Origin: Thiobacter sp. AK1 | GTDB lineage: Bacteria; Pseudomonadota; Gammaproteobacteria; Burkholderiales; Thiobacteraceae | Direction: 5' to 3' | Assembly: GCF_039822265.1 (NCBI RefSeq) | Contig: NZ_JBAJEX010000001.1 | Location: forward strand, 558,001-622,000 | DNA: 64,000 nt | Shown here: positions 50,598-61,669 of the stretch, in pieces | Layout of the letters: each line of letters begins with the position of its first letter | Numbering within the stretch: the stretch's first letter is position 1 | The notes under the pieces: model-generated | Database searches by the model: none | What the model was told of the DNA's origin: nothing | The model's input: only the letters and a program-made list of their open reading frames with translations | Program-made: the position numbers and the translations under genes

Positions 50598-53348
50598 TCA
50601 TGCCTGCTCAGCCAGCCGGGCGGTCAGCCGCGCCTCGATCTCCGTGGCTGGCATGGGCCGACCGAAGAAATAACCCTGGGCGAAATCGCAACCGTGGGCG
50701 CGCAGCCATTGCCACTGGGCCTCTGTCTCCACGCCTTCGGCCACCACCGACAGGTGTAGGCTGTGGGCGAGATCGATGATGGCGCCGGCGATGGTGGCAT
50801 CGCTGGGATCGTCTACCACGCCGTCAATGAAGGAGCGGTCGATCTTCAAGGCAGTGAGGGGAAAACGCTTGAGGTAGCTCAAGCTGGAATAACCTGTGCC
50901 GAAATCGTCGACGGACAAGGATAGCCCCATGGCACGCAAGCCCTCCAGCAGAGTGATGCTACGGCGCTGGTCGCCCATGAGAATGCTCTCCGTCACTTCC
51001 AGTTCAATCTGCTTGGCGCAGGTGCCCATGCCTTCGGCGCTCAGGATGGCGGCCACGTCGTCCAAAAGCCCAGGCTTGGCAAACTGACGCGCAGAGAGAT
51101 TCACCGCCACCCGCACAGACGGCAAGCCGCGCCGCTTCCACTCGTTAATTTGGCGACAGACCTGCGCCAGGACCCACTCTCCGATGGGCTCGATGAGCCC
51201 ACTATCTTCCGCCACCGGGATGAACTCGTCGGGCGACACCAACCCTCGCTCGGGATGATGCCAGCGCACAAGCGCTTCCAACCCCACCCAACAGCCGTTT
51301 TCCACCGCCACCTGGGGCTGATAGAACACCTCGAACTGTCCCTCCCGCAGCGCCCGGCGCAGGCCAGTCTCCAACTCCAGCCGGCGCTTGACTTCGGCAT
51401 TCATCTCGGCCGTGTAGTAACTGTAGCGGTTACGGCCTTCCCGCTTGGCGCGATACATGGCGGTATCCGCGTTACGCAGCAAGTGCTCGGCATCGGCGTC
51501 GTCCAGGGGATAGAGGGTGATGCCAATGCTAGCGGAAACGTTGACCTCCCGCCCCTCGATCTGGTAGGGCTTGGCCACTACCGCCAGCAGCTTGTCCGCC
51601 ACCCGTGTCACGTCCGGGATCTGGCGGACACCCGCGATGAGCAGGGTGAACTCGTCCCCACCCTGGCGGGCCACCACGTCCGCGGCGCGCACGGCGCCAC
51701 GGATACGAGCCGCCACCTGCTTGAGCAAGGCGTCCCCTGCACCGTGGCCCAGGGTATCGTTGATGGTCTTGAAACCATCCAGGTCCAGGAACATCACCGC
51801 CAGAAGGGTCTCGTCCCGGTCTGCCTGCATCATGGCCTGCTGCAAGAGCTGGCGGAACAACATTTGGTTGGGTAGCCCCGTGAGGGCATCATGGGTGGCC
51901 TGGCGCAGGAGCTCTTCTTCGAAGCGCTTGCGCTCGCTCGCATCACGCACCGCGGCCACCACCTTAAAGCCCTGTTCCGTGGGCAACGGCCCCAGGCTCA
52001 CGTCTACCGGAAAGACGCTGCCATCCTTGCGCCGGGCGAGGACATGCGTACCCGGTTTGCCCATTGGCCGCGGCCGCGGTGCAGCCCAGTATTCGGCCCG
52101 TAGGCGCACATGAAGGTCGCGCTGCGCTTCCGGCACCAGCAACTCGATGGACTGGCCCTTGAGCTCGTCGGGGCGGTAGCCGAACAGCGCCTCGCAGCGG
52201 GCATTGGCCATGGCGATAGAGCCCTGGACATCGGTGACCAGGATCGCTTCCGGCACCACGTCCATGATTCGTTCCAGCATCCCCCGGGACTGCTCCAGGT
52301 TGGCAGCCATGGCACCCAGGCTGTGCGTCAGTTCACTAAGTTCTCCCTCGCCTGCCGGCTCGGGCCGCGCCGACAGGTCCCCCTGGGCAAGCCGCCGGGA
52401 AAAGTCGCGCAAACGCCGCACGGGTGCGAGCACGGTTTTCTCCGCAAACATCCAGCCCAGTGCGAATACGCCCAGCGTCATACCCAACACCAGCAGGAAG
52501 CGCCAGCGCAGCGCCTCCTCGACGGGTGCCTCCACCATGCGCACGGGCACACTGACTGCCACGTAGGCCAGCGCCACACCGCGCCAGTCAAGCGGCGTGT
52601 AGGCGATCAGGCTAGGCGCATCGCCGCCCACTTCCAGGATCCCGCCAGGACCCCCCGTTTGCGCCGCCTTAACCAGGGCCGCAGCGGGATGGGGTTTACC
52701 CAAGTATCGCGGCTCGGCCGGCAGGCGGGCCACCACCGTGCCCTGGCGGTCCAGGAGGGTGACGACGGTGGCAGGAGGCAAAGCCGCAAGGGTGAGTCGG
52801 GATGCCAGCCAGTCGGCACCAATGGCGGCATAGATGACGCGCGTCACCTCGCCCCTCTCATCGACAATGGGAGAGGCCAGGGGCATCACGGCCTGGCCGG
52901 AGACGCGGCCGATGATGTAGTGCCCCGCCACGAAGCCGCGCCTTGCGCGCGCGGCCTGGAAATAGCTCCGATCCCCCAGGTAGGTGCCGGCACCCCCCAT
53001 GAGGTCGCACACGAGCCGGCCATCGGGACCGATCACACCCACGTTGACATAGCCCCGGCTGCGGGTCTTAAGCATGGCCAGCCGTGCGCCACAGGCCGCG
53101 GTATCACCGCGTGCGACTTCCGGCAGCGCAGCGAGCACGCTCAGAAATGTGCGCGCCTCCTCCACGACCTGACGCTGCTCCCACGCCGCCTGGGTGGCAA
53201 ACGCCTCCACCTTGGCAACCGCCTCGGTATGGGCCGCCTGACGGATCTGCAATAAGCCATAGCCCGTCGCCACCACCCAGGGCAGGACGGCCAGCATGAG
53301 CAGCAGAAAAAGCCGGGCCCGCAGGCCGTGGAAGTGGGGAGTACGCAT
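50598..53348 (-). CDS. dCache-HAMP-PAS-GGDEF-EAL c-di-GMP signalling protein
   Basis: 916 residues. TM1 is at about 12-32 (LFLLLMLAVLPWVVATGYGLL), an extracytoplasmic dCache domain covers about 35-280, TM2 about 282-302, and HAMP about 305-357. A PAS domain follows (about 362-475; MDVVPEAILVTDVQGSIAMANA), then GGDEF (about 490-650) with RQGGDEF and EAL (about 665-905) with GLEALVRW, ELEVTESIL and DDFGTGYSS. Both catalytic signatures look intact. The dCache suggests small-molecule sensing in the periplasm. It is the third GGDEF-EAL protein in this window. Confidence 0.93.
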   Translation of the reverse strand: MRTPHFHGLRARLFLLLMLAVLPWVVATGYGLLQIRQAAHTEAVAKVEAFATQAAWEQRQVVEEARTFLSVLAALPEVARGDTAACGARLAMLKTRSRGYVNVGVIGPDGRLVCDLMGGAGTYLGDRSYFQAARARRGFVAGHYIIGRVSGQAVMPLASPIVDERGEVTRVIYAAIGADWLASRLTLAALPPATVVTLLDRQGTVVARLPAEPRYLGKPHPAAALVKAAQTGGPGGILEVGGDAPSLIAYTPLDWRGVALAYVAVSVPVRMVEAPVEEALRWRFLLVLGMTLGVFALGWMFAEKTVLAPVRRLRDFSRRLAQGDLSARPEPAGEGELSELTHSLGAMAANLEQSRGMLERIMDVVPEAILVTDVQGSIAMANARCEALFGYRPDELKGQSIELLVPEAQRDLHVRLRAEYWAAPRPRPMGKPGTHVLARRKDGSVFPVDVSLGPLPTEQGFKVVAAVRDASERKRFEEELLRQATHDALTGLPNQMLFRQLLQQAMMQADRDETLLAVMFLDLDGFKTINDTLGHGAGDALLKQVAARIRGAVRAADVVARQGGDEFTLLIAGVRQIPDVTRVADKLLAVVAKPYQIEGREVNVSASIGITLYPLDDADAEHLLRNADTAMYRAKREGRNRYSYYTAEMNAEVKRRLELETGLRRALREGQFEVFYQPQVAVENGCWVGLEALVRWHHPERGLVSPDEFIPVAEDSGLIEPIGEWVLAQVCRQINEWKRRGLPSVRVAVNLSARQFAKPGLLDDVAAILSAEGMGTCAKQIELEVTESILMGDQRRSITLLEGLRAMGLSLSVDDFGTGYSSLSYLKRFPLTALKIDRSFIDGVVDDPSDATIAGAIIDLAHSLHLSVVAEGVETEAQWQWLRAHGCDFAQGYFFGRPMPATEIEARLTARLAEQA

Positions 53349-53507
53349 GATTTTTGGTCGCTGAACCGCTTATAGCGAACCAATGTGTGCGGACTTGAGG
53401 GCCAGTCCGGCCCGAAGGGGGAAGTCGTCGCGCTTCAAGCCGCGCCCACCACCTCTTCCTAGGAGGCGCTCTAGCAGTGACTGCGGTGCCTGCAATTGAG
53501 CTGCATT

Positions 53508-54242
53508 TCACAGGCCGGGGTCGAGCCAGATGAGGCTGGCCATGCGGCCGGTGGCGCCGTCCCGGCGATAGGAGAAAAAGCGCGTGGGATCTGAGAAGGT
53601 ACACAAGCCGCCGCCGAAAACCGCCTGCACGCCGGCGCGGGCAAGCCGCATACGCGCCAGCGCGTAGAGATCGGCGCGCCATCTGCCGGGGCCATCAGCT
53701 CGGAAGGCCTCTGCCGCCGCGGCATCCACGGCGAGAAAGGCTAAACGCACCTCCTCGCCCACTTGGAAAGCCTCGGGCCCGATGGCGGGGCCAAGCCAGG
53801 ACATAATCTGCCCGGGATCGGTCTGCATGGCAGCCACGGTCCGTTCCAGCACACCTGCACACAGGCCACGCCAGCCCGCATGGGCCGCCGCCACCACCGT
53901 TCCGGCGCGGTCCGCAAAGAGCACGGGCAGACAGTCCGCGGTGAGCACGGCGCACACCTGCCCGGCGGTGCGGCTCACACTGGCATCGGCGCGCCCCGGA
54001 GCGCCCGCTTCCATGCGCCATACGGCGGTGCCATGGACCTGTTCCAGCCACAGGGGCTCGGCGGGCAGGAGTCGACGCAGACGGGCGCGATTCTCCGCCA
54101 CCGCGGCGGGATCGTCGCCCACGTGGGCGGCGAGATTGAGGCTGGCGTAAGGCCCCACGCTCACGCCACCGGCGCGGGTGGTGACCAAGGCCCGCACATG
54201 CGGTGGCGTCGGCCAATCTGGAAGGATAGCGGCAAGCGTCAT
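53508..54242 (-). CDS. pgeF: PgeF/YfiH-type peptidoglycan editing factor (laccase domain)
   Basis: 244 residues, Cu-oxidase_4/YfiH fold. The metal ligands are His in EQVHGTAV, Cys in LTADCLPVLF and His in AAAHAGWRGL. TTRAGGVSVGPYASLNLAAHVGDD is the typical N-terminus (shown in part). In E. coli PgeF removes misincorporated L-Ser from muropeptides; older names are polyphenol oxidase and laccase-domain protein. The ATG overlaps the rluD stop by 4 nt, an order (rluD then pgeF) common in gammaproteobacteria and betaproteobacteria. Confidence 0.93.
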   Translation of the reverse strand: MTLAAILPDWPTPPHVRALVTTRAGGVSVGPYASLNLAAHVGDDPAAVAENRARLRRLLPAEPLWLEQVHGTAVWRMEAGAPGRADASVSRTAGQVCAVLTADCLPVLFADRAGTVVAAAHAGWRGLCAGVLERTVAAMQTDPGQIMSWLGPAIGPEAFQVGEEVRLAFLAVDAAAAEAFRADGPGRWRADLYALARMRLARAGVQAVFGGGLCTFSDPTRFFSYRRDGATGRMASLIWLDPGL

Positions 54243-55192
54243 GACGCACGCAGCCGCGAAAGCAGTTGCACCAGGTCTGCTGGCAGGGGCGCACGCCAGC
54301 GCATGGGTTCACGGCTTGCGGGATGGATCAGGGCAAGTTCGGTGGCGTGCAGGGCCTGGCGCTGGAACAGGCTTCGCCCCTGCCGTGAGCCATAGACCGG
54401 ATCGCCCACCAGCGGATGCCCCAGGGCCTGCATGTGCACGCGAATCTGATGGGTGCGGCCGGTCTCCAATCGGCATTCCACCAGGGTATGGCGGGGAAGG
54501 ATCTCCAGCACCCGGTAATGGGTGACGGCCGGTTTACCCCGCTCCACCACCGCCATCTTCGTGCGCTCGCGGGGATGACGGCCAATGGGCGCCTGCACCG
54601 TGCCCCCTTCAGTGAGCCGGCCCTCGACGATGGCGAGATAGACGCGGCGTACGCTGCGCGCGGCCAGTTGCCGTACCAGGTCGGTCTGGGCCTGTACGGT
54701 CTTGGCCACCACCATGAGGCCGCTGGTGTCCTTGTCCAGACGGTGCACAATGCCGGCGCGCGGCACCTGGGCCAGTTCGGGCGCGTGATGGAGCAGGACA
54801 TTCATGAGTGTGCCGCGCCAGTTGCCGCTACCCGGATGCACCACCAGCCCTGCCGGTTTGTCCAGCACCAGGAGGGTCGTGTCCTCGTACACGATGGGAA
54901 GCGCCATGGCTTCGGGCTCCGCCTGGACCTCGGAAGGATGCAGAAGCGGCGCCACGTCGATATGTGTCCCGGGCCAGACCTTCTGCTTGGCGCGCGCCCG
55001 CGCACCCTCTACCGTAACGCGCCCCGCCTCGATCCAGGACTGGATGCGGGAGCGGGAATACTCGGGCATAAGCTCGGCCAGCGCCTGGTCCAGACGCCGC
55101 CCGCCCAATGACGCCGGCACCAGGAAGCGGCGGGGCGGAAGGCCCACGGGGCTTGCGCTATAATCGCCTGACTTCGTTGCGGATATCACCAT
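54239..55192 (-). CDS. rluD: RluD-type 23S rRNA pseudouridine synthase
   Basis: 317 residues. An N-terminal S4 domain (about 25-85; RRLDQALAELMPEYSRSRIQSWI in part) precedes the RluA-family catalytic core with GIVHRLDKDTSGLMVVAK, whose Asp is the catalytic residue, and RTHQIRVHMQALGHPLVGDP. RluD makes pseudouridines 1911, 1915 and 1917 in helix 69. The start ATG at 55192 overlaps the bamD start on the other strand (CATG); a GTG at 55147 would remove 15 poorly conserved residues and is a real alternative. Confidence 0.93.
   Translation of the reverse strand: MVISATKSGDYSASPVGLPPRRFLVPASLGGRRLDQALAELMPEYSRSRIQSWIEAGRVTVEGARARAKQKVWPGTHIDVAPLLHPSEVQAEPEAMALPIVYEDTTLLVLDKPAGLVVHPGSGNWRGTLMNVLLHHAPELAQVPRAGIVHRLDKDTSGLMVVAKTVQAQTDLVRQLAARSVRRVYLAIVEGRLTEGGTVQAPIGRHPRERTKMAVVERGKPAVTHYRVLEILPRHTLVECRLETGRTHQIRVHMQALGHPLVGDPVYGSRQGRSLFQRQALHATELALIHPASREPMRWRAPLPADLVQLLSRLRAS
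55159..55164 (+). promoter_or_regulatory. Probable -10 box of bamD
   Basis: A perfect TATAAT 27 bp before the bamD ATG, inside the 5' end of the rluD frame. The -35 region is poor. It implies that bamD is transcribed from within rluD. Confidence 0.45.
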
Positions 55193-55979
55193 GCGCTTGA
55201 GTTTAGCTTTGATCCTCGCCCTTTGGCTCGTGGGCTGCAGTCTGTTGCCGGAAGTGCAGGACGAAACCCGCGGCTGGTCCGCCCAGAAGCTCTATAGCGA
55301 GGCCAAGGCCGCCCTCGGCGAGGGGGACTACGAAAAGGCCATCAAGTATTACGAGACCCTGGAGGCTCGCTATCCCTATGGCCGCTACGCCCAGCAGGCC
55401 CAGCTGGAAATCGCCTATGCCTATTACAAAGACCGCGAGCCCGCCTCGGCGCTGGCGGCCTGCGACCGCTTCATCAAGCTCCACCCCAATCATCCCCACG
55501 TGGACTACGCCTACTACCTGAAGGGACTGATCAACTTCAACGACGATCTCGGCTTCCTGGGCTACGTGGTGAAACAGGATCTCTCTGACCGCGATCCGCA
55601 GGCAGCGCGCGATTCCTTCGACGCCTTCAAGGAGTTGGTGACGCGCTTTCCGGACAGCAAATACACGCCGGACGCGCTGGCGCGCATGCATTATCTGGTC
55701 GATGCCATGGCCCGACACGAGGCCGCCGTCGCCCACTACTACTACCGGCGGGGCGCCTATGTGGCGGCGGTGAACCGGGCCAAGGAACTCATCCGCCAAT
55801 ACCCGCAAGCACCGGCCAACGAGGACGCCCTGGCCATCCTCTGGCGCGCCTACGAAAAGATGAAACTTCCAGATCTCGCCGCCGACAGCCGGCGCGTGCT
55901 GGAACGCAACTTTCCGGACAGCGCCTACCTGAAGGGCCGCCAGCCCGGCGGCGTGCGGCCCTGGTACCAGTTCTGGTAG
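55191..55979 (+). CDS. bamD: BamD, lipoprotein subunit of the outer-membrane assembly machine
   Basis: 262 residues. The lipoprotein signal MRLSLALILALWLVGC sets the start at 55191, with the acylated Cys at 16. Then come TPR repeats (about 30-230; LYSEAKAALGEGDYEKAIKY, PYGRYAQQAQLEIAYAYYK, PASALAACDRFIKLHPNHP). Also known as ComL/YfiO. BamD binds BamA and the C-terminal beta-signal of outer-membrane proteins. It diverges from rluD with overlapping start codons and converges on the PII gene (4-nt gap). Confidence 0.95.
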   Translation: MRLSLALILALWLVGCSLLPEVQDETRGWSAQKLYSEAKAALGEGDYEKAIKYYETLEARYPYGRYAQQAQLEIAYAYYKDREPASALAACDRFIKLHPNHPHVDYAYYLKGLINFNDDLGFLGYVVKQDLSDRDPQAARDSFDAFKELVTRFPDSKYTPDALARMHYLVDAMARHEAAVAHYYYRRGAYVAAVNRAKELIRQYPQAPANEDALAILWRAYEKMKLPDLAADSRRVLERNFPDSAYLKGRQPGGVRPWYQFW

Positions 55980-55983
55980 CGAG

Positions 55984-57936
<1,953 letters not shown>

Positions 57937-57940
<4 letters not shown>

Positions 57941-58827
57941 GCTGCTGGGCTCATCCCTTGACCCAGGGCGGCCTGCATGGCCACGCCGATCTCCGCTGGC
58001 GAGCGGGCCACGATCACACCCGCCGCCTCGAGCGCGCGGATCTTGTCCGCTGCCGTGCCCCTGCCGCCGCTGATGATGGCGCCGGCATGGCCCATGCGTT
58101 TGCCGCGCGGCGCACTCACACCGGCGATATAGGCCGCCACTGGCTTCTTCACGTGTGCCTTGATGTATTCCGCCGCTTCCTCCTCCCGCGTGCCGCCAAT
58201 CTCGCCCACCAGGACGATGCCTTCCGTGGCGGGATCTTGCTCGAACATCTTAAGGCAGTCGATGAAATCCAGGCCCTTGATGGGATCGCCACCGATGCCC
58301 ACGCAGGTGGTCTGCCCCAGCCCGAGCTGGGTGGTCTGGTGCACGGCTTCGTAGGTGAGCGTGCCAGAACGGGAGACGATGCCGATCTTACCGGGCTTGT
58401 GGATGAAGCCGGGCATGATGCCGATCTTGCATTCGCCGGCGGTGATGATGCCGGGACAGTTGGGACCGATGAGCTTGGCGCCATTGGCCCTGAGCGCCGC
58501 CTTGACGTTGAGCATGTCCAGCACCGGAATGCCTTCGGTGATGCAGACGATGAGCTCGATGCCGGCATCGGCAGCCTCCATGATGGAATCGGCCGCAAAA
58601 GGCGAAGGCACGTAGATCACGCTGGCCTGGGCGCCGGTGGCCGCCACAGCCTCGCGCATGGTGTCAAACACCGGCAGGCCGAGATGGGTCTGGCCACCCT
58701 TGCCTGGGGTAACCCCACCGACCATGCGCGTGCCGTAGGCGATGGCCTGTTCGGAATGGAACGTGCCCTGCTTGCCAGTGAAACCCTGGCATAGAACCTT
58801 GGTGTGTTTATCGACGAGAATGCTCAT
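57937..58827 (-). CDS. sucD: Succinyl-CoA ligase, alpha subunit
   Basis: 296 residues. The N-terminal CoA-binding Rossmann domain has [19 protein letters not shown], and the active-site phosphohistidine is in [14 protein letters not shown] (about residue 246). [12 protein letters not shown] is also conserved. The alpha subunit needs SucC, normally encoded immediately upstream, but here the upstream gene is rfbD; no sucC is in the window. It is the first gene of sucD-nadE-PII on the minus strand. Confidence 0.95.
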
Positions 58828-58899
58828 GACGGGCGGTTTCCGGAAGGGCGCGGGCGAATCTCTATTCTACTGGTGAAGCGCGCGGCCTTGCACGCGCCT

Positions 58900-59787
58900 T
58901 CAGGGCATCATATCCGCCAGACAGGAAAGCAGGGACAGCCGCCAGTCCGGCAGCGCCACGCCGAAGACGCGCGCAGCGCGGCTACTGTCCAGCACGGAAT
59001 AGGCCGGACGCGGCGCCGGCAGGGGATATTCGCGGCTGGGAATGGGCACCACCGGTGGCCGTCGCGCCAGCAGCGGCGCGTGGGCGATGATGGCCTGGGC
59101 GAAGCCACACCAGCTGGTCTGGCCAGCGCTAGCGAGATGGTAGAGGCCACCCTTGTCCGCCAGGAATTCGGCAATGCCACCGTGGGCGTGCGCCTGGGCG
59201 ACGATGGCGGCGCTCGCCTCGGCGATCAGCCGGCTCCAGGTGGGCGCCCCAATCTGGTCGTCCACCACGCGCAGCTCATCGCGCTCCTTGGCAAGCAGCA
59301 GGATGGTGCGCAGGAAATTGCCGCCCCGCAGTCCATACACCCAGCTCAGGCGCAGGATGAGATAACTGGGGGCCAGCGCCTCGATGGCCCGCTCCCCCTC
59401 CAGCTTGGATTCACCATAGACGTTCAAGGGGCGGGGCGCGTCGATTTCTTGGTAGGGCGCGTTCTTTCCCCCGTCGAACACGTAATCGGTGGAATAATGG
59501 ATGAGGGCCGCGCCGAGCCGCTTCGCCTCCTCGGCGAGGATGCGCGGCGCAGCGGCATTGACCGCGAAGACCGTCTCCCGCTCTTGCTGGGCCCGATCCA
59601 CGGCGGTGTAGGCCGCGGCATTGACGATGAGGGCCGGTCCCACGTGACGCACCGCCTGACGGATGGCCTCGGCGTCCGTCAGATCCAGCTCTGCGCGGGA
59701 AAGAGCGGTGAGCCGGCCCAGGGGCGAGAGGGCGCGGGCAAGCTCCCAGCCCAGCTGGCCATTCTTGCCAATGAGCAAAATGTTCAC
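58900..59787 (-). CDS. rfbD: dTDP-4-dehydrorhamnose reductase
   Basis: 295 residues, short-chain dehydrogenase type with NAD(P)-binding LIGKNGQLGWELAR at the N-terminus, the YxxxK pair in NVYGESKLEGE, and STDYVFDGGKNAPYQEID. The C-terminus is the RfbD-type domain. It makes dTDP-L-rhamnose in the last step. The ATG overlaps the rfbC stop by 4 nt. The first two pathway genes, rfbA and rfbB, are not in the window. Confidence 0.93.
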   Translation of the reverse strand: MNILLIGKNGQLGWELARALSPLGRLTALSRAELDLTDAEAIRQAVRHVGPALIVNAAAYTAVDRAQQERETVFAVNAAAPRILAEEAKRLGAALIHYSTDYVFDGGKNAPYQEIDAPRPLNVYGESKLEGERAIEALAPSYLILRLSWVYGLRGGNFLRTILLLAKERDELRVVDDQIGAPTWSRLIAEASAAIVAQAHAHGGIAEFLADKGGLYHLASAGQTSWCGFAQAIIAHAPLLARRPPVVPIPSREYPLPAPRPAYSVLDSSRAARVFGVALPDWRLSLLSCLADMMP

Positions 59788-60329
59788 GGATAGACCTCCG
59801 CCTGCGCCAGAGACACCCCCTGCCGGTCCTTGGCAGAAAGCAGCGGCTTGCCGGCGAGCGGCCAGACGATGCCCACGCTGGCATCATCCCAGCGCAGGCA
59901 GCGTTCGTGCTCAGGCGCGTAGTAGTCCGTGGTCTTGTAGAGGAACTCGGCCGCCTCGGAGAGCACCAGAAAGCCGTGGGCGAAGCCTGGCGGAATCCAC
60001 ACCATGCGCTTGTTCTGGGCCGACAGATGCACCCCCACCCAGTGTCCGAAATGGGGAGAGGAACGGCGCAGATCCACGGCCACGTCGAACACCTCGCCCG
60101 CCACCACCCGCACCAGCTTGCCCTGGGGCTGCCGGATCTGATAGTGCAGGCCGCGCAGCACGTTGCGTACCGAACGCGAGTGATTGTCTTGCACGAATTC
60201 GCAATCGACGCCAGTCGCCTGGGCGAAGGCGCGCCGGTTGTAGCTTTCGAAAAAGAATCCGCGCTCGTCGCCGAACACCTTGGGCTCGAGCACCAGCACG
60301 TCTGGTAGATGGGTCGGCACCACTCTCAC
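59784..60329 (-). CDS. rfbC: dTDP-4-dehydrorhamnose 3,5-epimerase
   Basis: 181 residues, cupin-fold epimerase. The catalytic His is in LRGLHYQIRQPQGKLVRV and the Tyr in FLYKTTDYYAPEHE. FGDERGFFFESYNRRAFA is the family N-terminus. The start is GTG at 60329; the Shine-Dalgarno sequence is poor. Overlap with rfbD shows coupling. 85 nt separate it from the ATP-grasp gene upstream. Confidence 0.94.
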   Translation of the reverse strand: MRVVPTHLPDVLVLEPKVFGDERGFFFESYNRRAFAQATGVDCEFVQDNHSRSVRNVLRGLHYQIRQPQGKLVRVVAGEVFDVAVDLRRSSPHFGHWVGVHLSAQNKRMVWIPPGFAHGFLVLSEAAEFLYKTTDYYAPEHERCLRWDDASVGIVWPLAGKPLLSAKDRQGVSLAQAEVYP

Positions 60330-60414
60330 TTGGAATCACGCCTTTGCATGTGGCCGCGCCGCGCGCACGAACGGCGCCACGCTGGAAGAACGAGGCGAGC
60401 AGGGCGCAGCCATT

Positions 60415-61662
60415 CTATCCATCGCTTGGCACCAGCTCCACTTCCGGACGGATGCGCAAGGCAAGCTGGGCATGGGCTGCGCGCAGGGCGGTCTCGGCAG
60501 CAGTCGCATCGGCTGCGCGCGCGAAGATGAAGCCGAGGTAGGACGCACCCTCCGGCACGGGTTTGAGCAGCGTGCCTGCTTCCACGGTGATCTGGATGTC
60601 GGTGATCCCGGGCACGGCAGCGGCCTTCTGCAAATGATCCACGCCCTCGTAGATGCCACGACGGGGGATGGGAATCATCATCACCCCGGCACCCTCCCCT
60701 GCCGTCGCTTCGGGCACGGGCTGCCCGAGCGCATGACGCAGAATCAGTTCCTCCAGACTCATGCCCAGGGCGTGGCGCAACACGCGCCCACACAGACCAC
60801 CGATGGCGCGCGGCGCGATTTCCAGCAACCACACGCCGGCGTCATTGACACGCATTTCCGCGTGCACCGGGCCGGTCACCAGGCCGGCGGCACGACAAGC
60901 CCGTTGCACCGCATCCGCGATCGCCTGCTGAGTCGCCGCTGGCAGGCGCGACGGTGTGACATAAAGGGTCTCCTCGAAATAGGGCCCATCCAGGGGGTCC
61001 GGTTTGTCGAACAGGGCGAGCACGCGCAGACGTCCATCGTCGAGCAGGCCTTCCAAAGCATATTCGCGCCCGGGAATGAAGGCTTCCACTAAAAGCCCCA
61101 GCTGCCCCGCCTGTCGGTCGGCGTAGCGCTGGATTCTGCGCGCCTGGCGCACCGCGCTCGCGAAGGAGGCCGCATCGTCCGCACGCACCACGGCGCGGCT
61201 GGCAGACAGCCGGCGCGCCTTCACCACCACAGGGTAGTCACAGGGCGGCTGCCAGGTATCTGGCTCGACCTCGTCTGGCAGGTGGGCAAATGGGGGACAA
61301 GAAAGCGCCGCCTCGCGCAGCAGCTGGCGAAACTCAAGTTTGTCCCGTAGGCGAGCCACCGCCGCGGGGGGATTGCCCGCCAGGCCGAGCCGCTCGCGCA
61401 AAAGCGCGGCGAGTTCTACCCCATGATCGTCGGCGGCAAGCACCGCATCGGGCCGCGCCGTGAGATGTTTGAGGACGATTTCCACTGCCAGCTGCGGCCG
61501 GTCGAAGGGCACCGCAGCCAAAGGCGACAGACCCCAGCGGGGCGCCAGACGGGGACAGTAGTCGGCGATGGCAATCACCTCGACCTCGAGGCGTTGCGCG
61601 GCGGCGAGAAAATCCTCGTTGCGATAGCCCGCCACCGGCAGCAGAAGCAGCACGCGCGCCAT
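60415..61662 (-). CDS. ATP-grasp ligase, partner of the CCAEP radical SAM protein
   Basis: 415 residues from the ATG at 61662. An N-terminal Rossmann-like pre-ATP-grasp domain (about 1-100) is followed by the ATP-grasp fold: YPVVVKARRLSASRAVV (P-loop Lys, about 150), then LLVEAFIPGREYALEGLL, and the metal-binding EMRVNDAGVWLLEIAPRAIGG (about 275-295). A C-terminal domain of about 100 residues resembles the biotin carboxylase C-type extension. It should form an amide or similar bond between a carboxylate and an amine, substrate unknown. It starts 7 nt after the radical SAM gene, so the two work in one pathway. Confidence 0.85.
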   Translation of the reverse strand: MARVLLLLPVAGYRNEDFLAAAQRLEVEVIAIADYCPRLAPRWGLSPLAAVPFDRPQLAVEIVLKHLTARPDAVLAADDHGVELAALLRERLGLAGNPPAAVARLRDKLEFRQLLREAALSCPPFAHLPDEVEPDTWQPPCDYPVVVKARRLSASRAVVRADDAASFASAVRQARRIQRYADRQAGQLGLLVEAFIPGREYALEGLLDDGRLRVLALFDKPDPLDGPYFEETLYVTPSRLPAATQQAIADAVQRACRAAGLVTGPVHAEMRVNDAGVWLLEIAPRAIGGLCGRVLRHALGMSLEELILRHALGQPVPEATAGEGAGVMMIPIPRRGIYEGVDHLQKAAAVPGITDIQITVEAGTLLKPVPEGASYLGFIFARAADATAAETALRAAHAQLALRIRPEVELVPSDG

Positions 61663-61669
61663 ATCGATC

